Below are positions 53,517 through 62,732 of a DNA stretch of 64,000 bases, in pieces (the stretch's first letter is position 1; the number at the start of each line of letters is the position of its first letter). The notes beneath the pieces were generated by a model. It worked only from the letters and a program-made list of their open reading frames with translations. It searched no databases and was not told the DNA's origin. Made by a program: the position numbers and the translations under genes. The DNA comes from Rhynchopus sp. YZ270_cl-10 (lineage: Eukaryota > Euglenozoa > Diplonemea > Diplonemida > Diplonemidae), in assembly GCA_964035575.1 (NCBI GenBank), contig OZ037839.1:434001-498000 (forward strand), written 5' to 3'.

Positions 53517-56063
53517 TCACAGATGTCTGACGTCCAGCTCTGTGAGAAGCTTGTCCGGCTCTGTCTCGTGCAGTGCAGATGCCACCACGAGGCTGGAGGC
53601 TTGCACCGCAGCAATGGGGTTCACGTTCTCCTGCACAAGTGTGTCCATGAGTGTTTCACCAAAGCTGTGTGTCGAGGCAACAACAACGTGCATATCTGCG
53701 GTAAGTGGAAGCAGACCGGAGCGTGTCAGTGAGTCCAGCAACCCAAATGCCTTTCCTCGGGCATCCGTCTGACCCTCCTTCCGCAGCCAGGTGACATCAC
53801 TGGTGCCAAGCAAGCCCTGCTGGAAGGTGCGTTTCCACCCGTCACCCACTTTCACAATGGTTGGACGCACGTCGTCAACCCCCAAGGCTTGCATGCTGCG
53901 CTCCAGAATGTGCGGAAAGGTGCTCACGCTGAGTGCGGTGCCGACAGTGCTTGGTGCAGGCGAATGCGGCTGTGTGGGGGTCGTGGGGGTTGTTGTGTCC
54001 GGGTCGCCTCTCACTGCACACGTCGACAGGCACTCCAGAACACAATCATCTTCGTCGAAAAGAGACGCCTTCAGTTGACTGAATTTGGACGCTACCGGCA
54101 TGGACTTTATCGTATCCTCATCCTCATCCTCATCATCCTCCTCCTTGCTCAGGAAAGCCTTCTTTCTGTGTGCCTCAGACACCTCCTCCTCCTTAGCTTT
54201 GGAAAGCATCTGCTTCACAACATCCACATGGTGCTTCACCTGTGCAACACGATCCGACTGCTCCATCTTCTTCTTCGACTGTGTGTCCTGCGACAGCAGG
54301 TCGCTCCGGATGTTGTACACAAGAAACAGGTCGAGGAGGTCCTGTGTCAGCTGGATCTCCTTCGTCAGGCTGCCCTCAGGCAGCTGCAGGACACGCTCGA
54401 GGTGTGGCTTGACCTGCACGACGCACATCCCAAACAGCGTCGACTCCATCTGCATGCTGCGGTAGGCTTCGGCAAAGGCACGCTGCTCTGGCGACAGGCC
54501 CTCGACAGCCTTCGCAAACTCTTTCTTGCTGGGAATCGTCTCCAGGAGCAAAGGGATGTCGAAGACGTCACGGTTCTGCACAATGAGCGCATGCTTCGGG
54601 CGGAACGCATCGTCGCCACTGACAGTGCCCAGGAGCACCACAAAGGCACTGAACTGCTGTGCCTCTGCCCGCAGATGCACATGGTCTGCAATGTTCCCAC
54701 TGCCCCCGCCAAACTGATGGTCCACGAACGTGTGGAGGTGCAACTGTGCTTGCAGGGTTGCTTCCGTTGTGGCGTTCAGGTCAAACCGCATCACAGCAGA
54801 GCCCAGGGAGCGCGAAAACGTCGGAACAGGCAGGTTGTCAAAGCGTGTGTCCTGTATGATGATGCTGCCCTCAGGGTTCAGGTTGCCGTGCCGCACGGAG
54901 ACAGCGAGACCACGTGGCACGAAGGCGCGCTGCAGGTGTTTCCGCATGTGGAAGCCCATGTACTCGGCAAAGTCGGCAGTCGAGACCTCCTTCCCCACAG
55001 CCGTCGTGAGCTGCTCGCGGAGGAGTGCCTCCACGTAGGCCACACTGCGCGAGTACGAGTCGCACATCCGCTCAAGGTGCTGCACCACAAGCAACACACC
55101 TGCCTCCTTCCCGGACCCCAGAGACCCCGCATGCTCCAGTGCGCCCAGTGCAGCAACACGGCTGCGCAGTGCACGTGCCTGCTCTTCGACAAGCAAACCC
55201 AACTCATCCGTCTGCAGCAGTGCACCCTCACCATTGCCGTCCACTTCCACCATCAGCGGAACCGGCGCAACGACCAGCTCCTCCGCATTCGTATCGAAGC
55301 TTCCGTGCGCAGTGGCACCTTGCGCAGCAAGCACGCCTTTCATCTCATTGCGCATAGTTGTTGCAAAATGCGCAAGATCGGCAAAGAAGGTCTTCGCCTC
55401 ATCGACGTCCTTGTTCCTGCATGCAGTGCGGCATGTGTCCAGGTCGCGGTTGATGCGGAAGTGCATGCCCCCCTTCGTGTGCACAGTGCTGTACTGCTGC
55501 AGCAGCCACGTCAGGTCCAAGGCAGCCAGCACCCTTTGCTCCGTTGTTGCGAACGGTGCCTGCTTCGTCCGAGTCAGCACCTCGGCAGACCGCTTGCGCA
55601 CAACCGTCGTGTGGTCTTTCCCGTTCCCATTCCCACACTTCAGTGAAAACTCGTACGTATACTCCACGTTCCAGACGTACTCCCGCACGGTCGTCTTTTC
55701 CGCAAACATGTACATCCGACCGGGTGTCCCAGACTTCTCCGTCCTCTCTTGCTCGCGGAGGAACGTGCAGGTCGCCTGCCCACGCCCCACCAGCGCCGCA
55801 GTCGCGTCCACATCGACAGTCTGTTCCACCAATGTGCGGAGCTCTGCCTCCCCCAGGTTCCCCTCCACAAGCAAATCCAGGCCCTGCAGTGCTGCAAGCC
55901 CACCCATGCGCGTCACCCCCTCAACGAGACAGTACTTATCTTCAAATGTGTTCGCCACCTCCCCAGCCAGCACAGGGTGTCTGTGCGCCTTCAGCACACT
56001 CCGTGCATGGCCAATACCTTGGCTCAAACGCTTTCCCAACTGACTGTACCGCAGGCCCAACAT
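53517..56063 (-). CDS. 848-residue conserved protein, array unit 3
   Basis: The translation is identical to units 1 and 2. Its upstream flank departs from the other two about 30 bp before the ATG (after TGTTCTGTGTGG), so this copy may have a different acceptor (AAACCACACAG) and 5' UTR. It is the most upstream unit in the direction of transcription. Confidence 0.85.
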   Translation of the reverse strand: MLGLRYSQLGKRLSQGIGHARSVLKAHRHPVLAGEVANTFEDKYCLVEGVTRMGGLAALQGLDLLVEGNLGEAELRTLVEQTVDVDATAALVGRGQATCTFLREQERTEKSGTPGRMYMFAEKTTVREYVWNVEYTYEFSLKCGNGNGKDHTTVVRKRSAEVLTRTKQAPFATTEQRVLAALDLTWLLQQYSTVHTKGGMHFRINRDLDTCRTACRNKDVDEAKTFFADLAHFATTMRNEMKGVLAAQGATAHGSFDTNAEELVVAPVPLMVEVDGNGEGALLQTDELGLLVEEQARALRSRVAALGALEHAGSLGSGKEAGVLLVVQHLERMCDSYSRSVAYVEALLREQLTTAVGKEVSTADFAEYMGFHMRKHLQRAFVPRGLAVSVRHGNLNPEGSIIIQDTRFDNLPVPTFSRSLGSAVMRFDLNATTEATLQAQLHLHTFVDHQFGGGSGNIADHVHLRAEAQQFSAFVVLLGTVSGDDAFRPKHALIVQNRDVFDIPLLLETIPSKKEFAKAVEGLSPEQRAFAEAYRSMQMESTLFGMCVVQVKPHLERVLQLPEGSLTKEIQLTQDLLDLFLVYNIRSDLLSQDTQSKKKMEQSDRVAQVKHHVDVVKQMLSKAKEEEVSEAHRKKAFLSKEEDDEDEDEDTIKSMPVASKFSQLKASLFDEDDCVLECLSTCAVRGDPDTTTPTTPTQPHSPAPSTVGTALSVSTFPHILERSMQALGVDDVRPTIVKVGDGWKRTFQQGLLGTSDVTWLRKEGQTDARGKAFGLLDSLTRSGLLPLTADMHVVVASTHSFGETLMDTLVQENVNPIAAVQASSLVVASALHETEPDKLLTELDVRHL

Positions 56064-56093
56064 GGTGTCGTGTGTAACAAGATGTTCTGTGTG

Positions 56094-57822
56094 GTTTGGC
56101 TTGTGTTAAACGACACCTTTTCCAGGACGTACGGAGTTCTCCAGGCAGGCACTGTTCACGACGTTGTGGCCGTGCGTACCTTAGTCACCGCTAGACAGGA
56201 AACCTGACAAGCATTGCTCTCTCTTTCTCCCACGCTCTGCAGCAAGGAAGACAGGGCGGGAAAAGCGCGATAGAAAAAAGGGAGAAATAGAAAACGACTT
56301 CAGGATATGACAGTTAAATGAAATAAAGAAAACACTTTTTCGTTTATCGCACCGCAAAAGGTTTGTGTTTTTCACTGATGAATGTGAGCGATGTTAGAGG
56401 AAAAACAATACGCTAAAGCGGGCACGCACCATCCGTCGTTTTCCATTTCTATTCGTCAATGCTTGATAACACAAAAAAAAAACGCAAACCCACATCTAAC
56501 ACGGATGCTGCCAGATCTGGCCAGATCTCCAGATCTGGGACGCCCAGATCTGGCCAGATCTGGGAAAATTTTTTTTTTTTTCTGAAAAAAAAATTTTCCC
56601 AGACGTCCCAGATCTGGCCAGATCTGGCCAGATCTGGCCACATCTGGGAGATTTGGGACGTCTGGGAAAAATTTTTTTTTCCAGGTACCCCCAATGACAT
56701 AACGAAGTATCGCTTGAAGTACCGTTCAATATACGTTGCTCGTGTGTGCAAGTTACGAAGTAGGACACACAAGGTATATCAAACGATAAATCAATCAGAT
56801 AAACGTTACATCATTGGAAAATTGTTGGCACCGCCCCCTGTCTTCGTATTTATTACGTCGACAGGCCAAACAGCGTTGGGCTCAGAAGAAGCAGTGCAAA
56901 ACACTGGGGATCAACATGAGAACCAACTCCCAACAACACAGGCTACCGAAGTAGCAGGTGGGGTGTTGCGGGTGTTTGGGGTGAAAGAAAATCGATTTTG
57001 GTAAGTTACAGCAGAAAATTCTTAAGTTTGCACAATTGAGAAGGGTGTTACCACTGCCTAATATTATTCGTACATGTGAACCGGTAAGGTCGAGAAGGGT
57101 GGACACGGCATACAAGTACAAGTACAAGTAAGACGTACCTTCTACAAAGGCTGAATTCGCAATTCTTAAGGGATTGAATTCAGCCCCCACGTGGTGTTTT
57201 TGAGAAAATCATTCCATGGTATACAGCTAATGGTTCCCGAAGAATGATTCGCCCCTCCTCGTTCATGCAAACTTAAGAAAATTCTGAAGTAACTACAACC
57301 TGGCGTGCGGGTACAGATGCATTGCTTTGTTCTTTCCTCAAAGTCATGTGTGATCTCTCGGGTCTGTACTAAAGTCAGTGTTTAGATAAGCATCCACTTG
57401 ACTCGTTCTAACAACCGTTGAAATCTAGAACAAAACAATACACTGCCCCTTCTCACACCAAGCCGCCATGCTTCAAGAGCATGCCCTGGGCAAAAATTAC
57501 TCTGACAAAAATTGGTTTTCTGGGGGAACGCAATATTTTCTTGTGTCTAGTCCTCCGCAAGAGCAGAGGACAGACTTTCCGGATCCCGAAGTCGAATTTC
57601 TTGCACTAGCTATGCTCCCTGGGTTAAATGGCTATAGCAGTGACTGACTAAGAGTTTCATAATAAAATTAGGGTGGTCTATGGGGTGGGTTCATGGAAAA
57701 GTTGGTATATAAGCCCGACTTTTACGATCGCCACCTGGTTTTGAAATAATTGCACCAGCTCTTCCGTCGGCACTGCTTCGCTGTCACGATGAAGGGTCGT
57801 CGGTTCGGGTACCTGTTAAGAG
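56094..57822. other. Intergenic with a palindrome-rich repeat
   Basis: Apart from the AGATCT palindrome cluster at 56510-56690 I see no gene. A TACAAG trimer lies near 57110-57130. The region ends at the retroelement. Confidence 0.6.
56510..56690. repeat. Inverted cluster of CCAGATCTGG palindromes
   Basis: Eight AGATCT sites, most within the 10-bp palindrome CCAGATCTGG, fall in about 120 bp. The left and right halves are themselves inverted around TTTTTCTGAAAAA, with GGGACG(C/T) and GGGAAAATTTTTTT segments shared by both arms and a third diverged arm at the right. It can form several alternative hairpins. Confidence 0.85.
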
Positions 57823-57883
57823 AAATGAAATACCCCCCCTTCTTTATTTATTCGTTGTTTGTTGTTTGTTGATCGCATCCATC
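57823..57883 (-). repeat. Split direct repeat B2
   Basis: 61 bp, apparently identical to 58128-58188. Marks the 3' end of the retroelement. Confidence 0.85.
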
Positions 57884-57956
57884 CTCGTCCGTACTTCAGG
57901 AAAAGCACACAGCACTTTTGGTGGTATTGAAATGCCCTGTGAAACCGTCCGCACTT

Positions 57957-58130
57957 TTTTTTTTTTTTTTTTTTTTTTCAAACCCCAAAAGTCCCGAAAA
58001 CCCCGAAAAACCCGCGTCCTGAAGTACGGTGGAGAGGTGGAGCACAAGGGGGGAAGGGGAAAACGGTAAAACTCATGACAATCGACGAGCGCGTCTTTCA
58101 TTTCCAGACGTATTGCATACTCGTACAAAA
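57957..58130 (-). repeat. Split direct repeat A2
   Basis: About 170 bp matching 62733-62905. It begins on the minus strand with TTTTGTACGAGTATGCAATA and ends in an A-run. Confidence 0.85.
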
Positions 58131-58188
58131 TGAAATACCCCCCCTTCTTTATTTATTCGTTGTTTGTTGTTTGTTGATCGCATCCATC
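58128..58188 (-). repeat. Split direct repeat B1
   Basis: 61 bp directly after the RT/RNase H ORF. Same sequence as B2. Confidence 0.85.
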
Positions 58189-58195
58189 AGGACCC

Positions 58196-61100
58196 TTAAT
58201 AGGGACGCGCAGCGCTCTCGAAGAGAGAAGTGATCGCCTGTAGCTGCTCGTTTGTCTTCGCTTTGTCTCCTCTGGTGAATCGGTCCGCTCTCTGCTGTTT
58301 TGTCCCCACGTGAGCGCACCTCAGGGTCATCCCGTTCTGCTTTGCCGCCGCAAACATCTCCGACAGAATGGCGTTCGCCGCAAAGTTGCTGCTGTGTCCC
58401 CGCTCAATGCAGAAGACGGCAGACAAGTTGTCGACCTTCATGTGTACAGTGCATGCGCTGGTGTATTTTGCCGCCAATAGTACAGACTTAGCTGCCGCAT
58501 ACAGCTCCTTCAAGAAGATTGAGGTTTCCTCGTGACCTGCGCCGAACGTTCCCTGCGCAACCTTCTCGTCTTCGTCGTCTTCCAGGATTGCTGCCCACTC
58601 TGCTTTTGAAGCGTCTGACCACACTGTGATTGCTTTGGTGGGGGGTTGTAGGATCCAGCTGTTTGTCGTCATCAATGATATCCGCTTTCGCACTTCAAAA
58701 ATCACACTGGGAGGTACTTCGACATGTATGTCCCACAAAAGAACGTTCTGTAGTGTCTTCGAAGCCAGGTTTTGCACGAAGGTGATGGCTGCTGGTAAAG
58801 TGCACAGTGGTGTGTGTGTTGTGTACGAATGCCACACTATGCATCCAAAAACTACGTAGAACTGGCGTGGTGTCAGCTTCCCGGTGCGCAGCGCGGCCAG
58901 TTCATCCTTCTGCACAAACTTTTCGAGCCATGCCGGTTTGGATCGAAATGTGTGTTTCTCCAAGTTAAATTCCACTCCGAATACGCAGAACTGTTGTGTA
59001 GGGGTACCGTACGTCGGATCGTCCATGTTGAGCTCGACGTTTGCTTTGTCGCATCGTTCGCAGAATGACGAAAATTGTGCCACCGCTTCCTCTCGGGATT
59101 GTTGTATGACGATGAAGTTGTCTATCCAGCAGATACCAAACTCTTCGGGCAGTAGTACACGCGAGCAGCGTTGTGCAATCGCTGGAGCGAACGACCAACC
59201 CATCGCCAAACAATTTAACACTGTCCTAGTGAACTGTCCCCGTTCTCCTGCGGTGTTGACACCAAAAAACGGTCGGATGCTTTGGTCTACTTCGATTTGG
59301 TAGAACCAACTTCTAGCGTCGGACAGAACGACCCAATTGCTGTTCACTATTCTGTGGATAACAGCCGTGATGTGCGGCAGTCTCATCTGCGGTGGCGGAC
59401 CCATCGACCTGTTCAGCTTTCTGCCATCCACCACGAATCGTAAACCCCCCGACTTTTTCTCCACAGTGAAGGCATGCAGAATCACTTCTTGGGGTGCAGA
59501 AGTTCGCGACAGGACGCCGAAATCGATGAGGGTATCCAGATGTTGAGCCATGTGACGCGAGGTACCTCTCCTTATCCCTGCTTGCTTGTCCCAACCCTCC
59601 TTCAGGTGTGATACGAACGTTTCTCTCTTGCGGATGATCTGCAGAATGTCTTCCAGCTCGTTCTCCTTGTCGAGGCTCTCCAGTGTGTCTAAGCAGATGC
59701 GTCCTCTCGATATCGCAGCAATGTAGTCCTGGTCGGTTCCTCCTGCACGCGCCTCGGCGGGAGGACGAATGTTCGTGGCGCTGCTTCGTACGCATAGCGA
59801 GTTGTCGTACAGGCTCAGAAGCCCCGCATCCTCAGACGGTGATTGTGAGTCCTCCAATATGGTTTGTATGAAAGTTTGTTCTGAATCTGCAGGTAAATCG
59901 TCGGATGGTCCTTCTTTGTTGTAGACGGGGATAGGGTCGTGGTCGTAACTTCTTGGGTATGGTATTTTTAAAGCCTGCGGGATAGGTGCTTCATGCACGA
60001 ATTTCAGTCGTTTAGGTGCAGGGGCTTCGATAGCAAAGTCGTCTGCTCGACCCGTTGCAGACCTCCTTTCGGCAAGTAGCGGATGAGACCTTCCACCGTG
60101 TCGTGTCGCGTGATCATCTGGATCTGTTCCAACGGTACCCTCTTGTTGTTGAGATGGTGCGCCGCTCCTCGCCTTAGGGAGTGAGGGGTGAGGTTCTGAT
60201 TTACTCTTTTCAACGATTTGCCTATTGTCCTGTAAGAGAGGTCTTTGAATAGTCGGTCGGAGCCCTTCGATTTTTTCATCTGACCCTTTAAAGCTTTCAA
60301 CATCGACGGAGCCATATCCATTCCTGTGTGTTTCCCGAGGCGGAAAGGGTCTGACTTCGTGTCGACCCAGTGGACCCCAATCTGTGCAGTATGGTCGTTC
60401 ATCGAAATTTCTTCTGCTTTGAGGCCCAACACGTCTGAGCATCGTGCTGCCCCTTGCCACATCATCGTCAACGCCAGCTTCAGCGATGGGTTTTTGGCTA
60501 AAGATATAGCCTTGCGTATCTCCTCTGTTGTCGCCGGTGGTGCTTGGGTCGTCGGCTTCAGCGCTCCCAATCTCCTCAGTGCCCGTTGGTAGTCGGCCAA
60601 CAGTTGCGAACCTTCGGTTTTCGTATTCGTCATTCGTTTCAGCGCTGCCGACGCTACGATTGAGGTTTGTAACGCTGCTGATGGAAGCATGTTTTCCATT
60701 GTTCGCTTCTTCTCTAACCACAGAATGATCGCCTCGTCGTACCCTAACTCTGTCTTCATGTGTTGCTCCCAATTTGTTTTGAACTCGTTCAGACGGCGCC
60801 ACACGCTTCGCAGCTCCCCCATGTACGACCCCGATAACGCCTGTGACAGAGTGTGCTGCGCCTTCGCCATGACCAGTCGAGCTTGTTCTGCGGTGAGTGG
60901 CATTTCCTTCTGTCGTGGACGTCCGAGGTGCGAAGGAGGGTTTTCTACCAGCAAAGCGCTCAGGCTGAGGTTCTGCAGGGGCGGCGCGGCCCCTGAATTG
61001 TCTCCTCGTTTGTTGGCTGATGGCTTCACTTTTGTCTCCTTTATTGTCGGCAAACAGTCGCGAATTGTCTCCTCGTTTGTCGTATTTAGAATTGTCTCCT

Positions 61101-61651
61101 CTTTTGTTGTGTTCTTTGTCGCCAAGATACGTCTGTGAATTGTCTCCTCGTTTGCCAATTTTAATTTCCTCTGAATTGTCTCCTTTTTTGTTTTGTTCTC
61201 TGTTGTCCTGATAGGCCCGTGAATTGTCTCCTCGTTTGTCGCATTTTGAATTGTCTCCTCTCTTGTTATGTTCTTTGTCGCCCTGGTTTGTCTGTGAATT
61301 GTCTCCCTGTTTGTCGTCTTTAAATTTATTTGAATTGTCTCCTCTTTTGTTTTGTTCTTTGTCGCCAAGATACGTCTGTGAATTGTCTCCTCGTTTGCCA
61401 ATTTTAATTTCCTCTGAATTGTCTCCTTTTTTGTTTTGTTCTCTGTTGTCCTGATAGGCCCGTGAATTGTCTCCTCGTTTGTCGCATTTTGAATTTTCTC
61501 CTCTTTTGTTATGTTCTTTGTCGCCCTGGTTTGTCTGTGAATTGTCTCCCTGTTTGTCGTCTTTAAATTTATTTGAATTGTCTCCTCTTTTGTTTTGTTC
61601 TTTGTCGCCATGATACATCTTTGGATTGTCCCTTCGTCCCCTGTCAGTCAA
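58196..61651 (-). CDS. Retroelement RT/RNase H ORF with repeat-rich N-terminus
   Basis: A 1,151-codon frame. Residues 1-~210 are a hydrophilic repeat region built on KRGDNS and KKGDNS units. A long low-complexity linker follows to ~residue 560. The reverse transcriptase domain occupies roughly residues 680-950 (DFGVLSRTSAPQEVILHAF, VEKKSGGLRFVVDGRKLN, GFGVN-like segments) and the RNase H domain follows to near the C-terminus (AITVWSDASKAEWAAIL; VHMKVDNLSAVFCIERGHSS). Domain order and type agree with DIRS-group elements. The first ~550 residues overlap the recombinase ORF in another frame. Confidence 0.8.
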   Translation of the reverse strand: MTDRGRRDNPKMYHGDKEQNKRGDNSNKFKDDKQGDNSQTNQGDKEHNKRGENSKCDKRGDNSRAYQDNREQNKKGDNSEEIKIGKRGDNSQTYLGDKEQNKRGDNSNKFKDDKQGDNSQTNQGDKEHNKRGDNSKCDKRGDNSRAYQDNREQNKKGDNSEEIKIGKRGDNSQTYLGDKEHNKRGDNSKYDKRGDNSRLFADNKGDKSEAISQQTRRQFRGRAAPAEPQPERFAGRKPSFAPRTSTTEGNATHRRTSSTGHGEGAAHSVTGVIGVVHGGAAKRVAPSERVQNKLGATHEDRVRVRRGDHSVVREEANNGKHASISSVTNLNRSVGSAETNDEYENRRFATVGRLPTGTEEIGSAEADDPSTTGDNRGDTQGYIFSQKPIAEAGVDDDVARGSTMLRRVGPQSRRNFDERPYCTDWGPLGRHEVRPFPPRETHRNGYGSVDVESFKGSDEKIEGLRPTIQRPLLQDNRQIVEKSKSEPHPSLPKARSGAPSQQQEGTVGTDPDDHATRHGGRSHPLLAERRSATGRADDFAIEAPAPKRLKFVHEAPIPQALKIPYPRSYDHDPIPVYNKEGPSDDLPADSEQTFIQTILEDSQSPSEDAGLLSLYDNSLCVRSSATNIRPPAEARAGGTDQDYIAAISRGRICLDTLESLDKENELEDILQIIRKRETFVSHLKEGWDKQAGIRRGTSRHMAQHLDTLIDFGVLSRTSAPQEVILHAFTVEKKSGGLRFVVDGRKLNRSMGPPPQMRLPHITAVIHRIVNSNWVVLSDARSWFYQIEVDQSIRPFFGVNTAGERGQFTRTVLNCLAMGWSFAPAIAQRCSRVLLPEEFGICWIDNFIVIQQSREEAVAQFSSFCERCDKANVELNMDDPTYGTPTQQFCVFGVEFNLEKHTFRSKPAWLEKFVQKDELAALRTGKLTPRQFYVVFGCIVWHSYTTHTPLCTLPAAITFVQNLASKTLQNVLLWDIHVEVPPSVIFEVRKRISLMTTNSWILQPPTKAITVWSDASKAEWAAILEDDEDEKVAQGTFGAGHEETSIFLKELYAAAKSVLLAAKYTSACTVHMKVDNLSAVFCIERGHSSNFAANAILSEMFAAAKQNGMTLRCAHVGTKQQRADRFTRGDKAKTNEQLQAITSLFESAARPY
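60004..61611 (-). CDS. Retroelement tyrosine recombinase ORF (overlaps the RT ORF)
   Basis: A 535-codon frame lying wholly inside the RT ORF in a different frame. The N-terminal ~200 residues are a Lys/Thr/Glu-rich repeat (TKEETIQ, NEETIHR units), the second reading of the same DNA that gives KRGDNS in the RT frame. The C-terminal ~300 residues form a phage-integrase-like domain, with SLRRGAAHHLNN and ITRHDTVEGLIRYL in the places of the Arg-x-x-Arg/His and His...Tyr motifs of tyrosine recombinases. In this family the recombinase joins circular DNA intermediates into the genome. How it is translated is not visible from the sequence. Confidence 0.8.
   Translation of the reverse strand: MATKNKTKEETIQINLKTTNRETIHRQTRATKNITKEEKIQNATNEETIHGPIRTTENKTKKETIQRKLKLANEETIHRRILATKNKTKEETIQINLKTTNRETIHRQTRATKNITREETIQNATNEETIHGPIRTTENKTKKETIQRKLKLANEETIHRRILATKNTTKEETILNTTNEETIRDCLPTIKETKVKPSANKRGDNSGAAPPLQNLSLSALLVENPPSHLGRPRQKEMPLTAEQARLVMAKAQHTLSQALSGSYMGELRSVWRRLNEFKTNWEQHMKTELGYDEAIILWLEKKRTMENMLPSAALQTSIVASAALKRMTNTKTEGSQLLADYQRALRRLGALKPTTQAPPATTEEIRKAISLAKNPSLKLALTMMWQGAARCSDVLGLKAEEISMNDHTAQIGVHWVDTKSDPFRLGKHTGMDMAPSMLKALKGQMKKSKGSDRLFKDLSYRTIGKSLKRVNQNLTPHSLRRGAAHHLNNKRVPLEQIQMITRHDTVEGLIRYLPKGGLQRVEQTTLLSKPLHLND
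61085..61630 (-). repeat. 243-bp tandem repeat, open in two frames
   Basis: GCCAAGATACGTCTGTGAAT and its neighbours recur at exactly 243-bp steps (61121, 61364, and the variant at 61607). Within the unit a GAGGAGACAATTC motif recurs every 27-45 bp, about 15 times over 60995-61630. 243 is a multiple of three, so both the RT and recombinase frames keep an 81-residue period. Confidence 0.9.
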
Positions 61652-62712
61652 CGTCTGGGCCCTGCGTACCTTCTTAACTCCTTTCCCGTGTTGCCCCAGT
61701 AGTCTCGGTCGCGCCCCCTCGCATCGTCTCCTCCCCTGTCCCTGTCGTCTCTCTTCTCCTTGGCGTCCCTCCCTGAATCCCGCGTCTTCGATACCTCTGT
61801 GTGCGTCTGCTTCTTTGCCGTGTCCAGAATGCGTGCCTGGATGACTTTTGAGAAGTCATCCACCGCGTATCCCTTTGCTTTAGACTCGTACATCATCCTT
61901 CCGGCAGCATTAGCCCCAATAATTGTGGTCGAGGTGAGTTCTACTATGGTGTTGTGTATGGGCGTCAGGAACTTGGTTGCGGGTGGGTCCTCTGAGTCCT
62001 CGATCAGCGCTAGGGAGTTGTCCAGCGCCTCGAAGCATCTTAGGACGCCCTTTTGATACTCGAGCGCGTTATCAAAAGTGGGTAGGGTCGACTCCCTGAA
62101 TGCCTTTCCTACCTTTTCCCTGATCTCCTTTCTGATGCGGCTGTTTTGGATGTTTTTCCAGGTTGCAACAACATACGGCGAGAAATCAGCGTCGAGTGCC
62201 GTTTGCTGGGACTTCTTGATAAACTCTATAGTTTTCTTGAGACTCTCGTTCTCCTGTTGCAGAAGATCCAAACGTGCAAAAGTGTGCATGAAAAGCTTCT
62301 TAGCGGTTTCCGGAATCATTGCGAGGAGCCCTTCCACCGTGTCCTCTGCGTCGTCGTCCTCCTCGTCCTGCTGCTGCTGCTCGATCGGCTTTTCCTTTTT
62401 CACCTTCGTTCTTGGCGCACGCCTCCACGCGCACACCGGACACACCCATCTCTCTGTCTTCTTGAGGAAGTCTGTGATCACCCCTTCAGGGATTAGCCCC
62501 GTGTTCCGCATGCACGTCTTCGTGCACTGTCTGCCGCAGCCCATGCAGCCAAGGACACCCTTTTTGTGCATGACACCGCACGAAGGAAAAATGCACTCAT
62601 CTTCGGTGTCCGGTTCCATTGCATTTGCTTTGGGGACTGGGGGTTTGATCTGGTCCCAAATGACCTTATCCCCCCCCGGCCAGCTATCCCAGGGAACAGC
62701 CACAGATGACAT
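61648..62712 (-). CDS. Retroelement gag-like ORF with PHD/RING-type zinc finger
   Basis: A 354-codon frame at the 5' end of the element. Residues ~35-100 hold a Cys/His cluster (CIFPSCGVMHKKGVLGCMGC, then CTKTCMRN and CPVCAWR) of PHD or similar zinc-finger spacing. A Glu-rich segment with a QQQQ run and a coiled-coil-like helix (ARLDLLQQENESLKKTIEF) follow. The tail is rich in Arg/Asp/Gly (GRDAKEKRDDRDRGGDDARG), typical of nucleic-acid binding. The stop overlaps the start of the RT ORF by 4 nt. Confidence 0.7.
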   Translation of the reverse strand: MSSVAVPWDSWPGGDKVIWDQIKPPVPKANAMEPDTEDECIFPSCGVMHKKGVLGCMGCGRQCTKTCMRNTGLIPEGVITDFLKKTERWVCPVCAWRRAPRTKVKKEKPIEQQQQDEEDDDAEDTVEGLLAMIPETAKKLFMHTFARLDLLQQENESLKKTIEFIKKSQQTALDADFSPYVVATWKNIQNSRIRKEIREKVGKAFRESTLPTFDNALEYQKGVLRCFEALDNSLALIEDSEDPPATKFLTPIHNTIVELTSTTIIGANAAGRMMYESKAKGYAVDDFSKVIQARILDTAKKQTHTEVSKTRDSGRDAKEKRDDRDRGGDDARGRDRDYWGNTGKELRRYAGPRR

Positions 62713-62732
62713 AGTTTCTTTTTGTTTGTTTG

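Larger units (their letters stand above)
46779..56093. repeat. Tandem array of three 3,278-bp units
   Basis: The three large coding regions sit at exactly 3,278-bp spacing and their translations are identical over 848 residues. The 731-bp spacers also look identical by eye. The last unit ends just past its start codon region, at about 56093. Very recent amplification or strong homogenisation is implied; an assembly artefact should also be considered. Confidence 0.92.

Noticed and set aside
61085-61630. CRISPR array
   Set aside because: The repeats are coding, the spacing is variable and the spacers are themselves repeated at 243 bp; the setting is a eukaryotic retroelement.
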